From JBAPUB01 sp049282455 (lineage in GTDB: Bacteria; Actinomycetota; Actinomycetes; JAHEKZ01), in NCBI GenBank assembly GCA_049282455.1, contig JBAPUB010000136.1, forward strand, positions 1 through 9,920: 9,920 nt of DNA, read 5' to 3'. Below are positions 1 to 5,941 of the stretch, piece after piece (the stretch's first letter is position 1; every line of letters begins with the position of its first letter). Both the position numbers and the translations under genes were made by a program. The notes beneath the pieces were generated by a model that saw only the letters and a list, made by a program, of their open reading frames with translations, had not been told where the DNA came from and did not search any database.

Positions 1-156
1 GCGTCGATCCAGCGCAAGGTCATGGGCTGGGCGCCCGGTGATGTCGTCGCGGTCGACGGTGCCCTTCGGCGTCGGTTCTGGCGGGGCCCATCCGGCCCCT
101 CGAGCCGCTACGAGCTGGAGGTCCGGACGGCTCGACGGGTGGCGCGCGCTGCTTGA
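1..156 (+). CDS. 3' end of a probable single-stranded DNA-binding protein
   Basis: The reading frame is open from the left edge to TGA at 154-156 and gives the last 51 residues of a protein whose start lies outside the window. The piece reads as a beta-strand-rich OB-fold end. A segment with GDVVAVDGALRRRFW is followed by a short Gly/Ser loop and then a strand with YELEVRTARRV. This matches the usual SSB pattern in which a V-x-G-x-L-x-x-R-x-W strand precedes a glycine-rich loop and an E-V strand. It lacks the long Gly-rich acidic tail of the main SSB, so it would be a short actinobacterial SSB-like paralogue. The identification rests on about 40 residues and could be wrong. Its stop overlaps a TTG codon at 153, but that codon is probably not the start of the next gene. 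Confidence 0.5.
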   Translation, partial: ASIQRKVMGWAPGDVVAVDGALRRRFWRGPSGPSSRYELEVRTARRVARAA

Positions 157-171
157 CCGCCCAGGTGTCGG

Positions 172-187
172 CCGCGGGGGACCGCGG
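172..187 (+). other. Perfect hairpin with GGGA tetraloop
   Basis: CCGCGG at 172-177 and CCGCGG at 182-187 can pair as a 6-bp stem closed by the loop GGGA, a GNRA-type tetraloop. It lies 15 bases after the stop of the SSB-like gene. A second pairing, GGCCGC (170-175) with GCGGCC (189-194), competes with it. No T-run follows, so it is not a classical intrinsic terminator. It could slow or end transcription from upstream, or simply be a chance product of GC-rich sequence. Confidence 0.3.
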
Positions 188-250
188 TGCGGCCATGGCA
201 GGATCGGTGCGGCCAACGCTGACGGCGCTCGTGCCCGGCGGCAGCGCACC

Positions 251-256
251 AGGAGG
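251..256 (+). promoter_or_regulatory. Ribosome binding site that fixes the TPR gene start
   Basis: AGGAGG is a full Shine-Dalgarno match four bases before the GTG at 261. It is the best-placed ribosome site in this gap. It argues for the 261 start over the in-frame TTG at 153, which would add 36 residues with no recognisable fold. Confidence 0.75.
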
Positions 257-260
257 TCGT

Positions 261-668
261 GTGCCCGGAACCGACCCGACACAGCGACGACCGGTCGGCG
301 ATGTCTACGACTGGTACGTCCGCGGTCTCAAGCTGTTGGACGCCGGCCATCCAGCCGCGGCAGCCGAGCTCTTGGCGCATGCGGCGGCCGCCGACCCTGG
401 GTCTGCCTCGATTCGCGAAGCGCTAGGGCGCGCGAGGTTGGGTGCCAAGCAGTTCGAGCGGGCCCGAGAGGACTTCGCTTGGTTGGCTGACACCCATCCC
501 GACGACGACTACGCCCATTTCGCACTGGGCTTGGCCCTGTCCCGCCTGGGAGACCCCAGAGCGGCCGCCGAACAGCTGGCCCTGGCCTGCGCGATGCGTC
601 CCGACCGGGACGACTATGCGCGTCTGCTCGCGCAGGTTCGGGCCACCGGGCGAGCGCAGTCGTCGTGA
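261..668 (+). CDS. Short tetratricopeptide-repeat protein
   Basis: This 135-residue soluble protein consists almost entirely of TPR-like helix pairs. Three repeats can be read, at about residues 16-48, 49-82 and 83-116. Each shows the spaced small residues and the terminal Asp-Pro or His-Pro turn typical of TPRs (DPGS, HPDD, RPDR). TPR solenoids bind other proteins, and no enzymatic motif is present. A TPR protein occupies the same place in the mycobacterial cluster (Rv1691), so the position supports the call, but its partner is not known. The GTG start at 261 is chosen from the AGGAGG just upstream. The TGA at 666-668 overlaps the GTG of the phosphatase gene, so the two are probably translated together. 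No signal peptide or membrane segment is visible. Confidence 0.85.
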   Translation: MPGTDPTQRRPVGDVYDWYVRGLKLLDAGHPAAAAELLAHAAAADPGSASIREALGRARLGAKQFERAREDFAWLADTHPDDDYAHFALGLALSRLGDPRAAAEQLALACAMRPDRDDYARLLAQVRATGRAQSS

Positions 669-1525
669 CCGCTGCGCAGGCACCCACGGCGTTGCCTCTG
701 CCGTCCGGATGCGACGGCCTGGTCCTCGACCTCGATGGTGTCGTGTACCGCGGAGCCGCGGCCGTCCCCGGGTCGGTCGAGGCGCTCGCTGCGCTGGCGG
801 CCGCCGATGTGCCTGTGGGGTACGCCACGAACAACGCATCCCGCTCACCGGCCGACGTTGCCGGTCACCTCAGCGACCTCGGGATCCCCACGTCACCGGA
901 CCAGGTGGTCACGTCGGCCCAGGTGGCCGCCGAGCTGCTGCTCGACTTGGTCCCTCGGGGGGCTCTGGTTCTGGTCGTCGGAGGCTCCGGGCTTCGTGAG
1001 GCCGTACTGGCCGAAGGCTTTCGCCTCGCGGCGGACGCCGAGAACGCCCCTGCGGCCGTCGTCCAGGGATTCGGTCCCGACACCAGCTGGCGTGACTTGG
1101 CCGAGGCCACGTACGCGGTCCGGGCCGGTGCGGTGTGGATCGCGGCCAACACCGACCTGACGTTCCCGACCGAACGGGGCAACGCACCCGGGAACGGGAC
1201 CTTCGTGGCGGCTGTGAGTGCCGCCAGCGGTTGCGTACCCGTGGTGGCCGGAAAGCCGGCGCCGGCTTTGCTCCGGGCCACCGCCCGCCGCGTCGGCGCT
1301 CGCCGGGCGCTCGTGGTCGGTGACCGGCTCGACACCGACATCGTGGGCGCCAAGGCGGCGGGACTCCCCAGCGCACTGGTCCTCAGCGGGGTCACCACGG
1401 CTGCCGATCTGGCCGCCGCATCCGCCGATGAGCAGCCCGACATCGTCGCCCCCGACCTGCTGGCCTTGGTCGAAGGCCGGTGGTGGCCCGCCCCGGTGCC
1501 GGTGCCGTTGCCGCCACGCCGGTAG
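665..1525 (+). CDS. HAD-superfamily IIA phosphatase (NagD/phosphoglycolate-type; possible glycerol-3-phosphate phosphatase)
   Basis: This 286-residue protein carries all four HAD motifs. Motif I is DLDGV with nucleophile D22 and acid D24. Motif II is TNNAS around T55. The motif III lysine is K197 in GKPAP, and motif IV is GDRLDTDI with D220 and D225. A cap domain between motifs II and III (about residues 75-190) marks it as type IIA, like NagD and 4-nitrophenyl phosphatases. The reaction is hydrolysis of a small phosphate ester with Mg2+ in the cytoplasm. The syntenic mycobacterial protein Rv1692 is reported to be a glycerol-3-phosphate phosphatase recycling lipid head groups. Transferring that substrate here is inference. 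The start is the GTG that overlaps the TPR gene's stop (GTGA), with only a weak ribosome site, which suggests coupling. The last 14 residues are a Pro-rich tail of unknown role. Confidence 0.9.
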   Translation: MTAAQAPTALPLPSGCDGLVLDLDGVVYRGAAAVPGSVEALAALAAADVPVGYATNNASRSPADVAGHLSDLGIPTSPDQVVTSAQVAAELLLDLVPRGALVLVVGGSGLREAVLAEGFRLAADAENAPAAVVQGFGPDTSWRDLAEATYAVRAGAVWIAANTDLTFPTERGNAPGNGTFVAAVSAASGCVPVVAGKPAPALLRATARRVGARRALVVGDRLDTDIVGAKAAGLPSALVLSGVTTAADLAAASADEQPDIVAPDLLALVEGRWWPAPVPVPLPPRR

Positions 1526-1622
1526 CGTGCGGGGTGACCGCCTCGACGGGTGACTGACCTGCGGCGGCGGCGACGGACTCACGTGGGTGCCGCGGAGTGC
1601 GGTGGTCGCGAGGGTGGACGTG

Positions 1623-1630
1623 GGAAGGAG
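1623..1630 (+). promoter_or_regulatory. Ribosome binding site before the coiled-coil/AKP-tail gene
   Basis: GGAAGGAG lies nine bases before the ATG at 1640 and is a strong Shine-Dalgarno match. It favours that start over the in-frame GTG at 1550, whose extra 30 residues are mostly Arg- and Gly-rich and look non-coding. The gap 1526-1639 has a TANNNT hexamer at 1523-1528 that could be a -10 box, but no -35 at a proper distance, so I do not call a promoter. Confidence 0.65.
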
Positions 1631-1639
1631 CGCGGACCG

Positions 1640-2092
1640 ATGGTCGTGGCAGTCGTGCGCAGCTACTGGGATGTCGCCAACGGGCTCACGGACGTCACCC
1701 GCCAGCGGGCCGCGGCGACAGCCCGGAGCCTGTGGTCCGGCGAAGGCATCGAGGCGATGGTCCCGGGTGCCCTGGGCCAGGTCCAGAGCCTCACCGACGA
1801 GCTGGTGGCACTGAGCCGGTCCAACCGCGACCTTCTGGCGTCACTGGTCTCGGCGGAGGTCGACCGCGCTCTGGGTGCCATGGGGCTGGCCACCCGCGAC
1901 GAGGTGACCGCCTTGCGGCGAACGGTCGAACGCCTGAGCGCTTCGGTGCAGCAGCTGCGGGACGCACAGGCGACCCCTCAGCGGACTCCGGCTGCTAAGT
2001 CGGCCACGAAACCGGCCACCAAGCCGGTCGCTAAGTCAGCTGCTAAGCCGGCCACCAAGCCGAGTCACCCATCGACGAAGGGGGCATCATGA
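1640..2092 (+). CDS. Phasin-like coiled-coil protein with Ala/Lys/Pro-rich tail
   Basis: This is a 150-residue protein with two parts. Residues 1-112 are helical and mostly polar, ending in a heptad-like coiled coil around residues 86-110 (DEVTALRRTVERLSASVQQL). Residues 118-141 are six tandem tetrapeptides of the form A/V-A/T-K-S/P, giving a basic tail like that of histone H1 or the phasin PhaF. The architecture (phasin-like helices plus AKP tail) resembles PhaF-type polyhydroxyalkanoate-granule proteins that also bind DNA, but the similarity is one of layout, not a proven family match. Helical proteins at this position are usual in actinobacteria and uncharacterised, as far as I recall. The protein has no signal peptide or membrane segment. 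Its stop overlaps the next ATG (ATGA at 2089-2092), linking it to the small acidic protein. Function unknown. Confidence 0.8.
   Translation: MVVAVVRSYWDVANGLTDVTRQRAAATARSLWSGEGIEAMVPGALGQVQSLTDELVALSRSNRDLLASLVSAEVDRALGAMGLATRDEVTALRRTVERLSASVQQLRDAQATPQRTPAAKSATKPATKPVAKSAAKPATKPSHPSTKGAS
1991..2062 (+). repeat. Six 12-base tandem units encoding the AKP tail
   Basis: Bases 1991-2062 are exactly six in-frame 12-base units encoding AAKS, ATKP, ATKP, VAKS, AAKP and ATKP. Copies vary at synonymous and first positions, so the array is old or under amino-acid-level selection. It can change length by slippage or recombination without breaking the frame. Confidence 0.85.
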
Positions 2093-2388
2093 CTGGGTTC
2101 GACGATGCACCTCCTTCGCCCGGCGCAGCCGATACACACGGTTCAGCGGAACCAGCTGAACCAGCTGAACCAGCTGAACCAGCGATCGCATCCGAGGCGG
2201 CGGGGTCGGAACGGTCCACTCAGGCCGAGCTCGACCTCGGCGTCGTCCCGACCGGCGACGAGCGCGTCGACACGGCTCTGCTCGGGCTGGAGGCACTGCC
2301 CCACCTGCCGGTGTCAGAGCACCCGGCCGTGTTCGACGGTGTTCACCAAGGGCTGCATGGGGCGTTGACCGAGCTCGACGAGGGCTGA
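2089..2388 (+). CDS. Small acidic protein with EPA repeat, conserved upstream of tlyA
   Basis: This 99-residue, strongly acidic protein starts at the ATG overlapping the previous stop, with AAGGGGG four bases upstream as ribosome site. Residues 1-45 are low-complexity and disordered, including EPA repeated four times at residues 21-32. The C-terminal half (about 55-99) looks folded and conserved: GDERVDTALLGLEALPHLPVSEHPAVFD is followed by a helix ending in ALTELDEG. Small proteins of this kind commonly sit before tlyA in actinobacteria (for example Rv1693 in Mycobacterium, which is shorter). I know of no assigned function. The acidic tail of this protein and the basic tail of its coupled neighbour could interact, which is inference only. 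Tight spacing (5 bases) to tlyA suggests shared translation. Confidence 0.8.
   Translation: MTGFDDAPPSPGAADTHGSAEPAEPAEPAEPAIASEAAGSERSTQAELDLGVVPTGDERVDTALLGLEALPHLPVSEHPAVFDGVHQGLHGALTELDEG
2149..2183 (+). repeat. 9-base tandem repeat encoding (EPA)4
   Basis: The unit GAACCAGCT is repeated perfectly at 2149, 2158 and 2167, with a fourth copy at 2176 that matches 8 of 9 bases. Perfect identity, including synonymous positions, points to recent slippage expansion, unlike the degenerate 12-base array 90 bases upstream. The array is in frame and codes for Glu-Pro-Ala. Confidence 0.9.
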
Positions 2389-2393
2389 GGTCG

Positions 2394-3194
2394 GTGCGGC
2401 GTCGGCTCGATGCCGAGCTCGTGCGCCGCGGACTGGCCCGCTCGCGCGAGCACGCGGCCTCGTTGGTGGCGCAGGGCCGGGTCGTGGTCGCCGGGTCGGT
2501 GGCGACCAAGCCGGCCACGCAGGTCGACGACGCCGCGGCTGTGCTGGTCAAGCCGGACGACGACGACCCGGGGTATGCCTCACGCGGGGGGGTCAAGCTG
2601 GCCGGGGCGCTGGCCGCGTTCACCCCCCAGGGACTGGTCGTGGCCGGACGACGGGCGCTGGACGCGGGAGCGAGCACCGGTGGCTTCACCGACGTCCTGC
2701 TGCGCGCTGGGGCCAGCCATGTCGACGCCGTCGATGTCGGGTACGGGCAGCTGGTGTGGGCTCTGCAGACCGACTCCAGGGTCTCAGTGCACGACCGGAC
2801 GAACGTGCGCGACCTGACTACGGGGTCGTTGGCGGATCCGGTCGACCTGGTCGTCGCCGACCTATCCTTCATCTCGCTGACGCTGGTCCTTCGCGCGCTG
2901 GTGTCGGTAGCCACCCCCGAGGCGGACTTCGTTCTCATGGTGAAGCCTCAGTTCGAGGTGGGTCGTGATCGTCTTGGCAAGGGTGGGGTGGTCAGAGACC
3001 CCGAGCACCGGGTCGAGGCGATCCGTAGGATCACGGACGCGGCCGCCGGGCTGGGGCTCGGCGTCCGAGGTGTGACGGCCAGCCCCCTGCCCGGCCCGGC
3101 AGGCAACGTCGAGTACTTCGTGTGGCTGCAGGCCGAAGCGCCACCGCTCGACCCGGAAGCCGCCGACCAAGCAGTTGCGGAAGGACCACAATGA
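2394..3194 (+). CDS. tlyA: 16S/23S rRNA 2'-O-ribose methyltransferase TlyA
   Basis: This 266-residue protein has an N-terminal S4 RNA-binding domain (about residues 1-58) and a C-terminal FtsJ/RrmJ-type methyltransferase fold. The SAM motif DAGASTGGFTD is at 90-100. The catalytic K-D-K-E set is readable as K68 (SRGGVKL), D156 (ADLSF), K184 (MVKPQFE) and E240 (NVEYFVWL), close to positions 69, 154, 182 and 238 in M. tuberculosis TlyA. TlyA methylates C1409 of 16S and C1920 of 23S rRNA with S-adenosylmethionine, and its loss gives capreomycin resistance. The full-length N-terminus fits the longer type II form that modifies both sites. The start is GTG at 2394, with AGGG at 2381-2384. The inter-domain linker reads PGYA where the mycobacterial protein has RAWV. 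The stop overlaps nadK (ATGA). Confidence 0.95.
   Translation: MRRRLDAELVRRGLARSREHAASLVAQGRVVVAGSVATKPATQVDDAAAVLVKPDDDDPGYASRGGVKLAGALAAFTPQGLVVAGRRALDAGASTGGFTDVLLRAGASHVDAVDVGYGQLVWALQTDSRVSVHDRTNVRDLTTGSLADPVDLVVADLSFISLTLVLRALVSVATPEADFVLMVKPQFEVGRDRLGKGGVVRDPEHRVEAIRRITDAAAGLGLGVRGVTASPLPGPAGNVEYFVWLQAEAPPLDPEAADQAVAEGPQ
3179..3185 (+). promoter_or_regulatory. Ribosome binding site for nadK inside the tlyA 3' end
   Basis: GGAAGGA sits five bases before the ATG at 3191. It supports that start over the second ATG at 3200, which would remove three residues. It lies in tlyA coding sequence, so nadK can be translated both by re-initiation and independently. Confidence 0.65.
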
Positions 3195-4099
3195 CCGCCA
3201 TGACCGGCGAACCGCGTCGGGTGCTCCTGGTCGCGCACACCGGGCGCGACTTTGCCAGCGACCGGGCGCGCGCGCTGGCGAGTCGGCTGTTGGCCTCCGG
3301 GCTGGTCGTGCGAGCCCTGGACGACGAAGCTGCCGACCTGGCCCTGCCCGGTCTCGAGCCGGTGAGTGCCGGTCCCACCGCGGCCGACGGGTGTGAGCTC
3401 GTCGTGGTTCTCGGCGGCGACGGCACGATACTTCGCGGGGCCGAGCTGGCCCGCCACGCCGACGTTCCCCTGCTGGGTGTGAACCTCGGCCGGGTCGGCT
3501 TCCTGGCCGAGGCCGAGCAGCACGACCTCGGCGACGTCGCCGACCAGGTGGCCCGACGCAGCTGGACCGTCGAGGAACGGCTGGCCCTCGAGGTCACCGT
3601 CGACGTCGCCGGTTCTGTGATCCATCGCGACTGGGCCCTCAACGAGATCTCCTTGGAGAAGGCTGCCCGCGAGCGCATGATCGAGGTTCTCGTCGCGGTC
3701 GACGATCGTCCGCTGTCGCGCTGGGGCTGCGACGGTGTGGTGGTAGCGACGCCGACCGGTTCCACGGCGTACGCGTTCTCCGCAGGTGGGCCGGTCGTGT
3801 GGCCAGAGGTCGAGGCGATGCTGGTCGTGCCGTTGTCGGCGCACGCGTTGTTCAGCAGGGCCATGGTCGTCGCCCCTGCATCGACTGTGAGCATCGAGCT
3901 CCAGCCGGGAACCCACCAAGGGGTGCTGTGGGCCGACGGGCGTCGCACCGTCGAGCTGCCCGAGGGGGCCCGGGTGCTGGTGAACCGCCATCCGCAGCCC
4001 GTCCGGCTCGCACGGTTCGGCCGCACGCCGTTCACCGAGCGACTGGTGGCCAAGTTCGCCCTTCCCGTTGAGGGTTGGCGAGGGTCACCGCCACCGTGA
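3191..4099 (+). CDS. nadK: NAD kinase (ATP/polyphosphate-dependent)
   Basis: This 302-residue cytoplasmic enzyme phosphorylates NAD to NADP and is the only known source of NADP. The family landmarks are all present. GGDGT at residues 75-79 binds the phosphate donor, and N98 with the GRVGFLAE segment follows. LNE at 150-152 contacts the adenosine part. ATPTGSTAYAFSAGGP at 186-201 is the second signature, with conserved glycines. The length is normal for actinobacterial NadK, and the N-terminus has the usual RVLLVAHTGR strand. The ATG at 3191 overlaps the tlyA stop and has a good ribosome site. The TGA at 4097-4099 overlaps the recN GTG. The tlyA-nadK-recN order is widespread in actinobacteria and many Firmicutes, which makes the call very secure. 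Confidence 0.97.
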   Translation: MTAMTGEPRRVLLVAHTGRDFASDRARALASRLLASGLVVRALDDEAADLALPGLEPVSAGPTAADGCELVVVLGGDGTILRGAELARHADVPLLGVNLGRVGFLAEAEQHDLGDVADQVARRSWTVEERLALEVTVDVAGSVIHRDWALNEISLEKAARERMIEVLVAVDDRPLSRWGCDGVVVATPTGSTAYAFSAGGPVVWPEVEAMLVVPLSAHALFSRAMVVAPASTVSIELQPGTHQGVLWADGRRTVELPEGARVLVNRHPQPVRLARFGRTPFTERLVAKFALPVEGWRGSPPP

Positions 4100-5874
4100 T
4101 CGAGCAACTGCGCATCGTCGGTCTGGGAGTCATCGAGGAGTCAGTCCTCGACCTCGCACCGGGGTTCAACGTGGTCACCGGCGAGACCGGTGACGGCAAG
4201 ACGATGGTGGTGACCGGACTCGGGCTCCTCCTGGGCCAGCGCGCCGACGCTGCGTTGGTTCGGTCCGGGTGTCCCCGCGCGACCGTCGAGGGTGTCCTGT
4301 CGGTGCCCGCCTCCGTGGCACGGCGCGTCCAGGAGGCTGGTGGACGGGTCGACGACGATCAGCTGGTGCTCGTGCGATCGGTGAGCGCCGAGGGTCGCTC
4401 CCGGGCCCACGTCGGAGGCGCGTCCGCACCGGTGGGGCTGTTGGGCGAGCTCGCCGACCAAGTCGTTGCCGTTCATGGGCAGTCCGACCAGCAGCGCCTG
4501 CTGAGCGCACCGGTCCAACGCGAAACCCTGGACCGGTATGGCGGTCCCTCGCTGCTCGCCGTCCGCGACCGCTACACCGCGCAGTTCCACGAGCTGCGCA
4601 GCGTCGACGCCGAGCTGACAACCCTGGTCGACCAAGTACGCGAACGTGACCTGGAGGCCGAGGCCCTGCGGTTCGGCCTGGCCGAGATCCACGCGCTCGC
4701 TCCGCAGCCCGGCGAGGACCTCGCTCTGGTGGCCGAGGCGCAGCGGCTCGGGCACAGCGACGCCCTGCGTGATGCCGCACTGTCGGCCCATCGAGACCTG
4801 GTCGGCGACGATGCGGCGACCCGCACCGATGCGGTCGACGCCGTTGCTCTCGTGTCGTCGGCCCGCCGCGGGCTCGAGGCGGTGCAACAGCACGACGAGA
4901 CGCTGCGGCAGCTCGCGCAACGGGTGGCCGACGCCGCCTACGCGTTGGCGGATGTCGCGGCAGAGCTCGGGTCCTACGCCGACTCGGTCGACGCCGACCC
5001 CTCCCGACTCGCATGGGTCGAGGAACGGCGAGCAGCCCTCGCCGCGGTGACCCGCAAGCACGGTCCGACCATCGACGACGTGCTCGGCTGGGCGGACCGC
5101 GCCCGGCCCCGGCTCGAGCAGCTCGAAGGCTCCCAGGACCGGATCGCCGAGCTCACCGCACGTCGCGACGACCTGGCCGCGTCACTTGGCCTGGTGGCAG
5201 CAGAGCTTTCCCGGGCGCGCGAAGCCGCGGCGTCAACGTTCGGCCGGGCCGTGACCTCTGAGCTCGTCGAGCTCGCGATGCCACACGCGGTCGCCTCGGC
5301 CGTCGTCCGGCAGCGCACCGCACCTGCGGGGTTGGTGCTTGCCGACGGAAGGACGGTGGACTTTGGTCCGCTCGGCGTCGACGAGGTGGAGCTGCAGCTG
5401 TCGGCACACCCGGGCGCGCCCGCACTCGCGCTGCAGAAGGGTGCTTCCGGCGGTGAGCTGTCCCGGGTGATGCTGGCCGTCGAGGTGGTGTTCTCCGACG
5501 CCGATCCCGTGGGAACGTTCGTGTTCGACGAGGTCGATGCTGGGGTAGGGGGGCAGGCCGCGATCGAGGTCGGACGTCGACTCGCGAGACTGGCCCGCAA
5601 CCGCCAGGTGCTGGTCGTCACCCATCTCCCGCAGGTTGCTGCCTTCGCCGACCGGCATTTCGTCGTCGCGAAGTCCGACGACGGGAGCGTGACCGCCAGC
5701 GGGGTCCGAGCCGTCACCGAGACCGAGCGACCTGCCGAGCTCTCACGAATGCTCGCAGGGTTGGCGGACTCACCGCTGGGTCAGGCCCATGCGACCGAGC
5801 TGCTCGACCTGGCAGCGGTCGAGCGGCGTCCGGCCAGAGCAGCCAGAGCAGCCAGACGATCCCCGAAATCGTGA
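4096..5874 (+). CDS. recN: DNA repair protein RecN
   Basis: RecN is an SMC-like ATPase that gathers broken DNA ends in recombinational repair. This 592-residue protein has its split ATPase head at both ends. Walker A is GETGDGKT at residues 29-36. Near the C-terminus lie the ABC signature ASGGELSR (450-457), Walker B VFDEVDAG (D478, E479) and H-loop H510 in THLPQVA. The middle, about residues 150-360, is rich in Leu, Ala, Glu and Arg and is the coiled-coil arm. The GTG at 4096 is chosen because RecN proteins begin with MIE-x-LRI-x-GLGVI. It overlaps the nadK stop, and the in-frame TTG at 4075 would add seven unusual residues. Walker A carries Asp where Ala is usual. The last 17 residues are an Arg/Ala tail coded partly by a 9-base repeat. 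Confidence 0.97.
   Translation: MIEQLRIVGLGVIEESVLDLAPGFNVVTGETGDGKTMVVTGLGLLLGQRADAALVRSGCPRATVEGVLSVPASVARRVQEAGGRVDDDQLVLVRSVSAEGRSRAHVGGASAPVGLLGELADQVVAVHGQSDQQRLLSAPVQRETLDRYGGPSLLAVRDRYTAQFHELRSVDAELTTLVDQVRERDLEAEALRFGLAEIHALAPQPGEDLALVAEAQRLGHSDALRDAALSAHRDLVGDDAATRTDAVDAVALVSSARRGLEAVQQHDETLRQLAQRVADAAYALADVAAELGSYADSVDADPSRLAWVEERRAALAAVTRKHGPTIDDVLGWADRARPRLEQLEGSQDRIAELTARRDDLAASLGLVAAELSRAREAAASTFGRAVTSELVELAMPHAVASAVVRQRTAPAGLVLADGRTVDFGPLGVDEVELQLSAHPGAPALALQKGASGGELSRVMLAVEVVFSDADPVGTFVFDEVDAGVGGQAAIEVGRRLARLARNRQVLVVTHLPQVAAFADRHFVVAKSDDGSVTASGVRAVTETERPAELSRMLAGLADSPLGQAHATELLDLAAVERRPARAARAARRSPKS
5834..5856 (+). repeat. 9-base tandem repeat in the recN 3' end
   Basis: CCAGAGCAG occurs at 5834-5842 and 5843-5851, followed by a partial copy CCAGA at 5852-5856. 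It codes for the Ala/Arg-rich tail of RecN, beyond the conserved ATPase head, so length change here is likely to be tolerated. Confidence 0.7.
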
Positions 5875-5908
5875 CCTGAATGGCGCTCGGCTCGGTCGCG
5901 ATGCGGGC

Positions 5909-5922
5909 GGAACCGTCGTTCC
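5909..5922 (+). other. Inverted repeat GGAAC-N4-GTTCC upstream of steA
   Basis: GGAAC at 5909-5913 and GTTCC at 5918-5922 are perfect inverted repeats separated by CGTC. The site lies in the 67-base gap between recN and steA, about 20-30 bases before the steA start. It could be a small hairpin or a regulator half-site pair. GGAAC also resembles the -35 of some actinobacterial ECF sigma promoters, but no matching -10 at a suitable distance was found. Confidence 0.25.
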
Positions 5923-5930
5923 CCTCTGGC

Positions 5931-5934
5931 AGGA
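5931..5934 (+). promoter_or_regulatory. Ribosome binding site for steA
   Basis: AGGA is seven bases before the GTG at 5942. Together with the conserved SteA start it rules out the long in-frame extension back into recN (to 5789), whose predicted residues are unlike any SteA. Confidence 0.55.
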
Positions 5935-5941
5935 TTGCCCG

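Noticed and set aside
38..490. Plus-strand 150-residue frame across the SSB-like end and the TPR gene
   Set aside because: It runs out of frame with both supported genes, and its translation is Arg-rich with no structure.
1523..1528. TAGCGT as a -10 promoter box after the HAD gene
   Set aside because: It includes the stop codon of that gene, and no -35-like hexamer sits 16-18 bases upstream; the nearest TTG hexamer is only nine bases away.
865..1582. Overlapping minus-strand frames opposite the HAD phosphatase
   Set aside because: The plus-strand HAD motifs are complete, and the antisense translations are Arg/Pro-rich without recognisable domains.
2149..2183. Short direct repeats as a CRISPR array or iteron origin
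   Set aside because: Units are 9 bases, contiguous without spacers, and encode in-frame Glu-Pro-Ala; this is a coding microsatellite.
2948..4107. Long minus-strand reading frames (up to about 358 residues) opposite nadK
   Set aside because: They lie antisense to a certain NAD kinase, have low-complexity Arg/Ser/Pro-rich translations and show no family motif. GC-rich codon bias keeps the opposite frames free of stops.
4141..5061. Minus-strand frame of 306 residues opposite recN
   Set aside because: It is antisense to the Walker A and coiled-coil part of RecN; its composition and lack of a ribosome site mark it as a shadow.
5789..5941. N-terminal extension of SteA back into recN
   Set aside because: The extra residues are recN read in another frame and are unlike SteA starts; the GTG at 5942 has a ribosome site.
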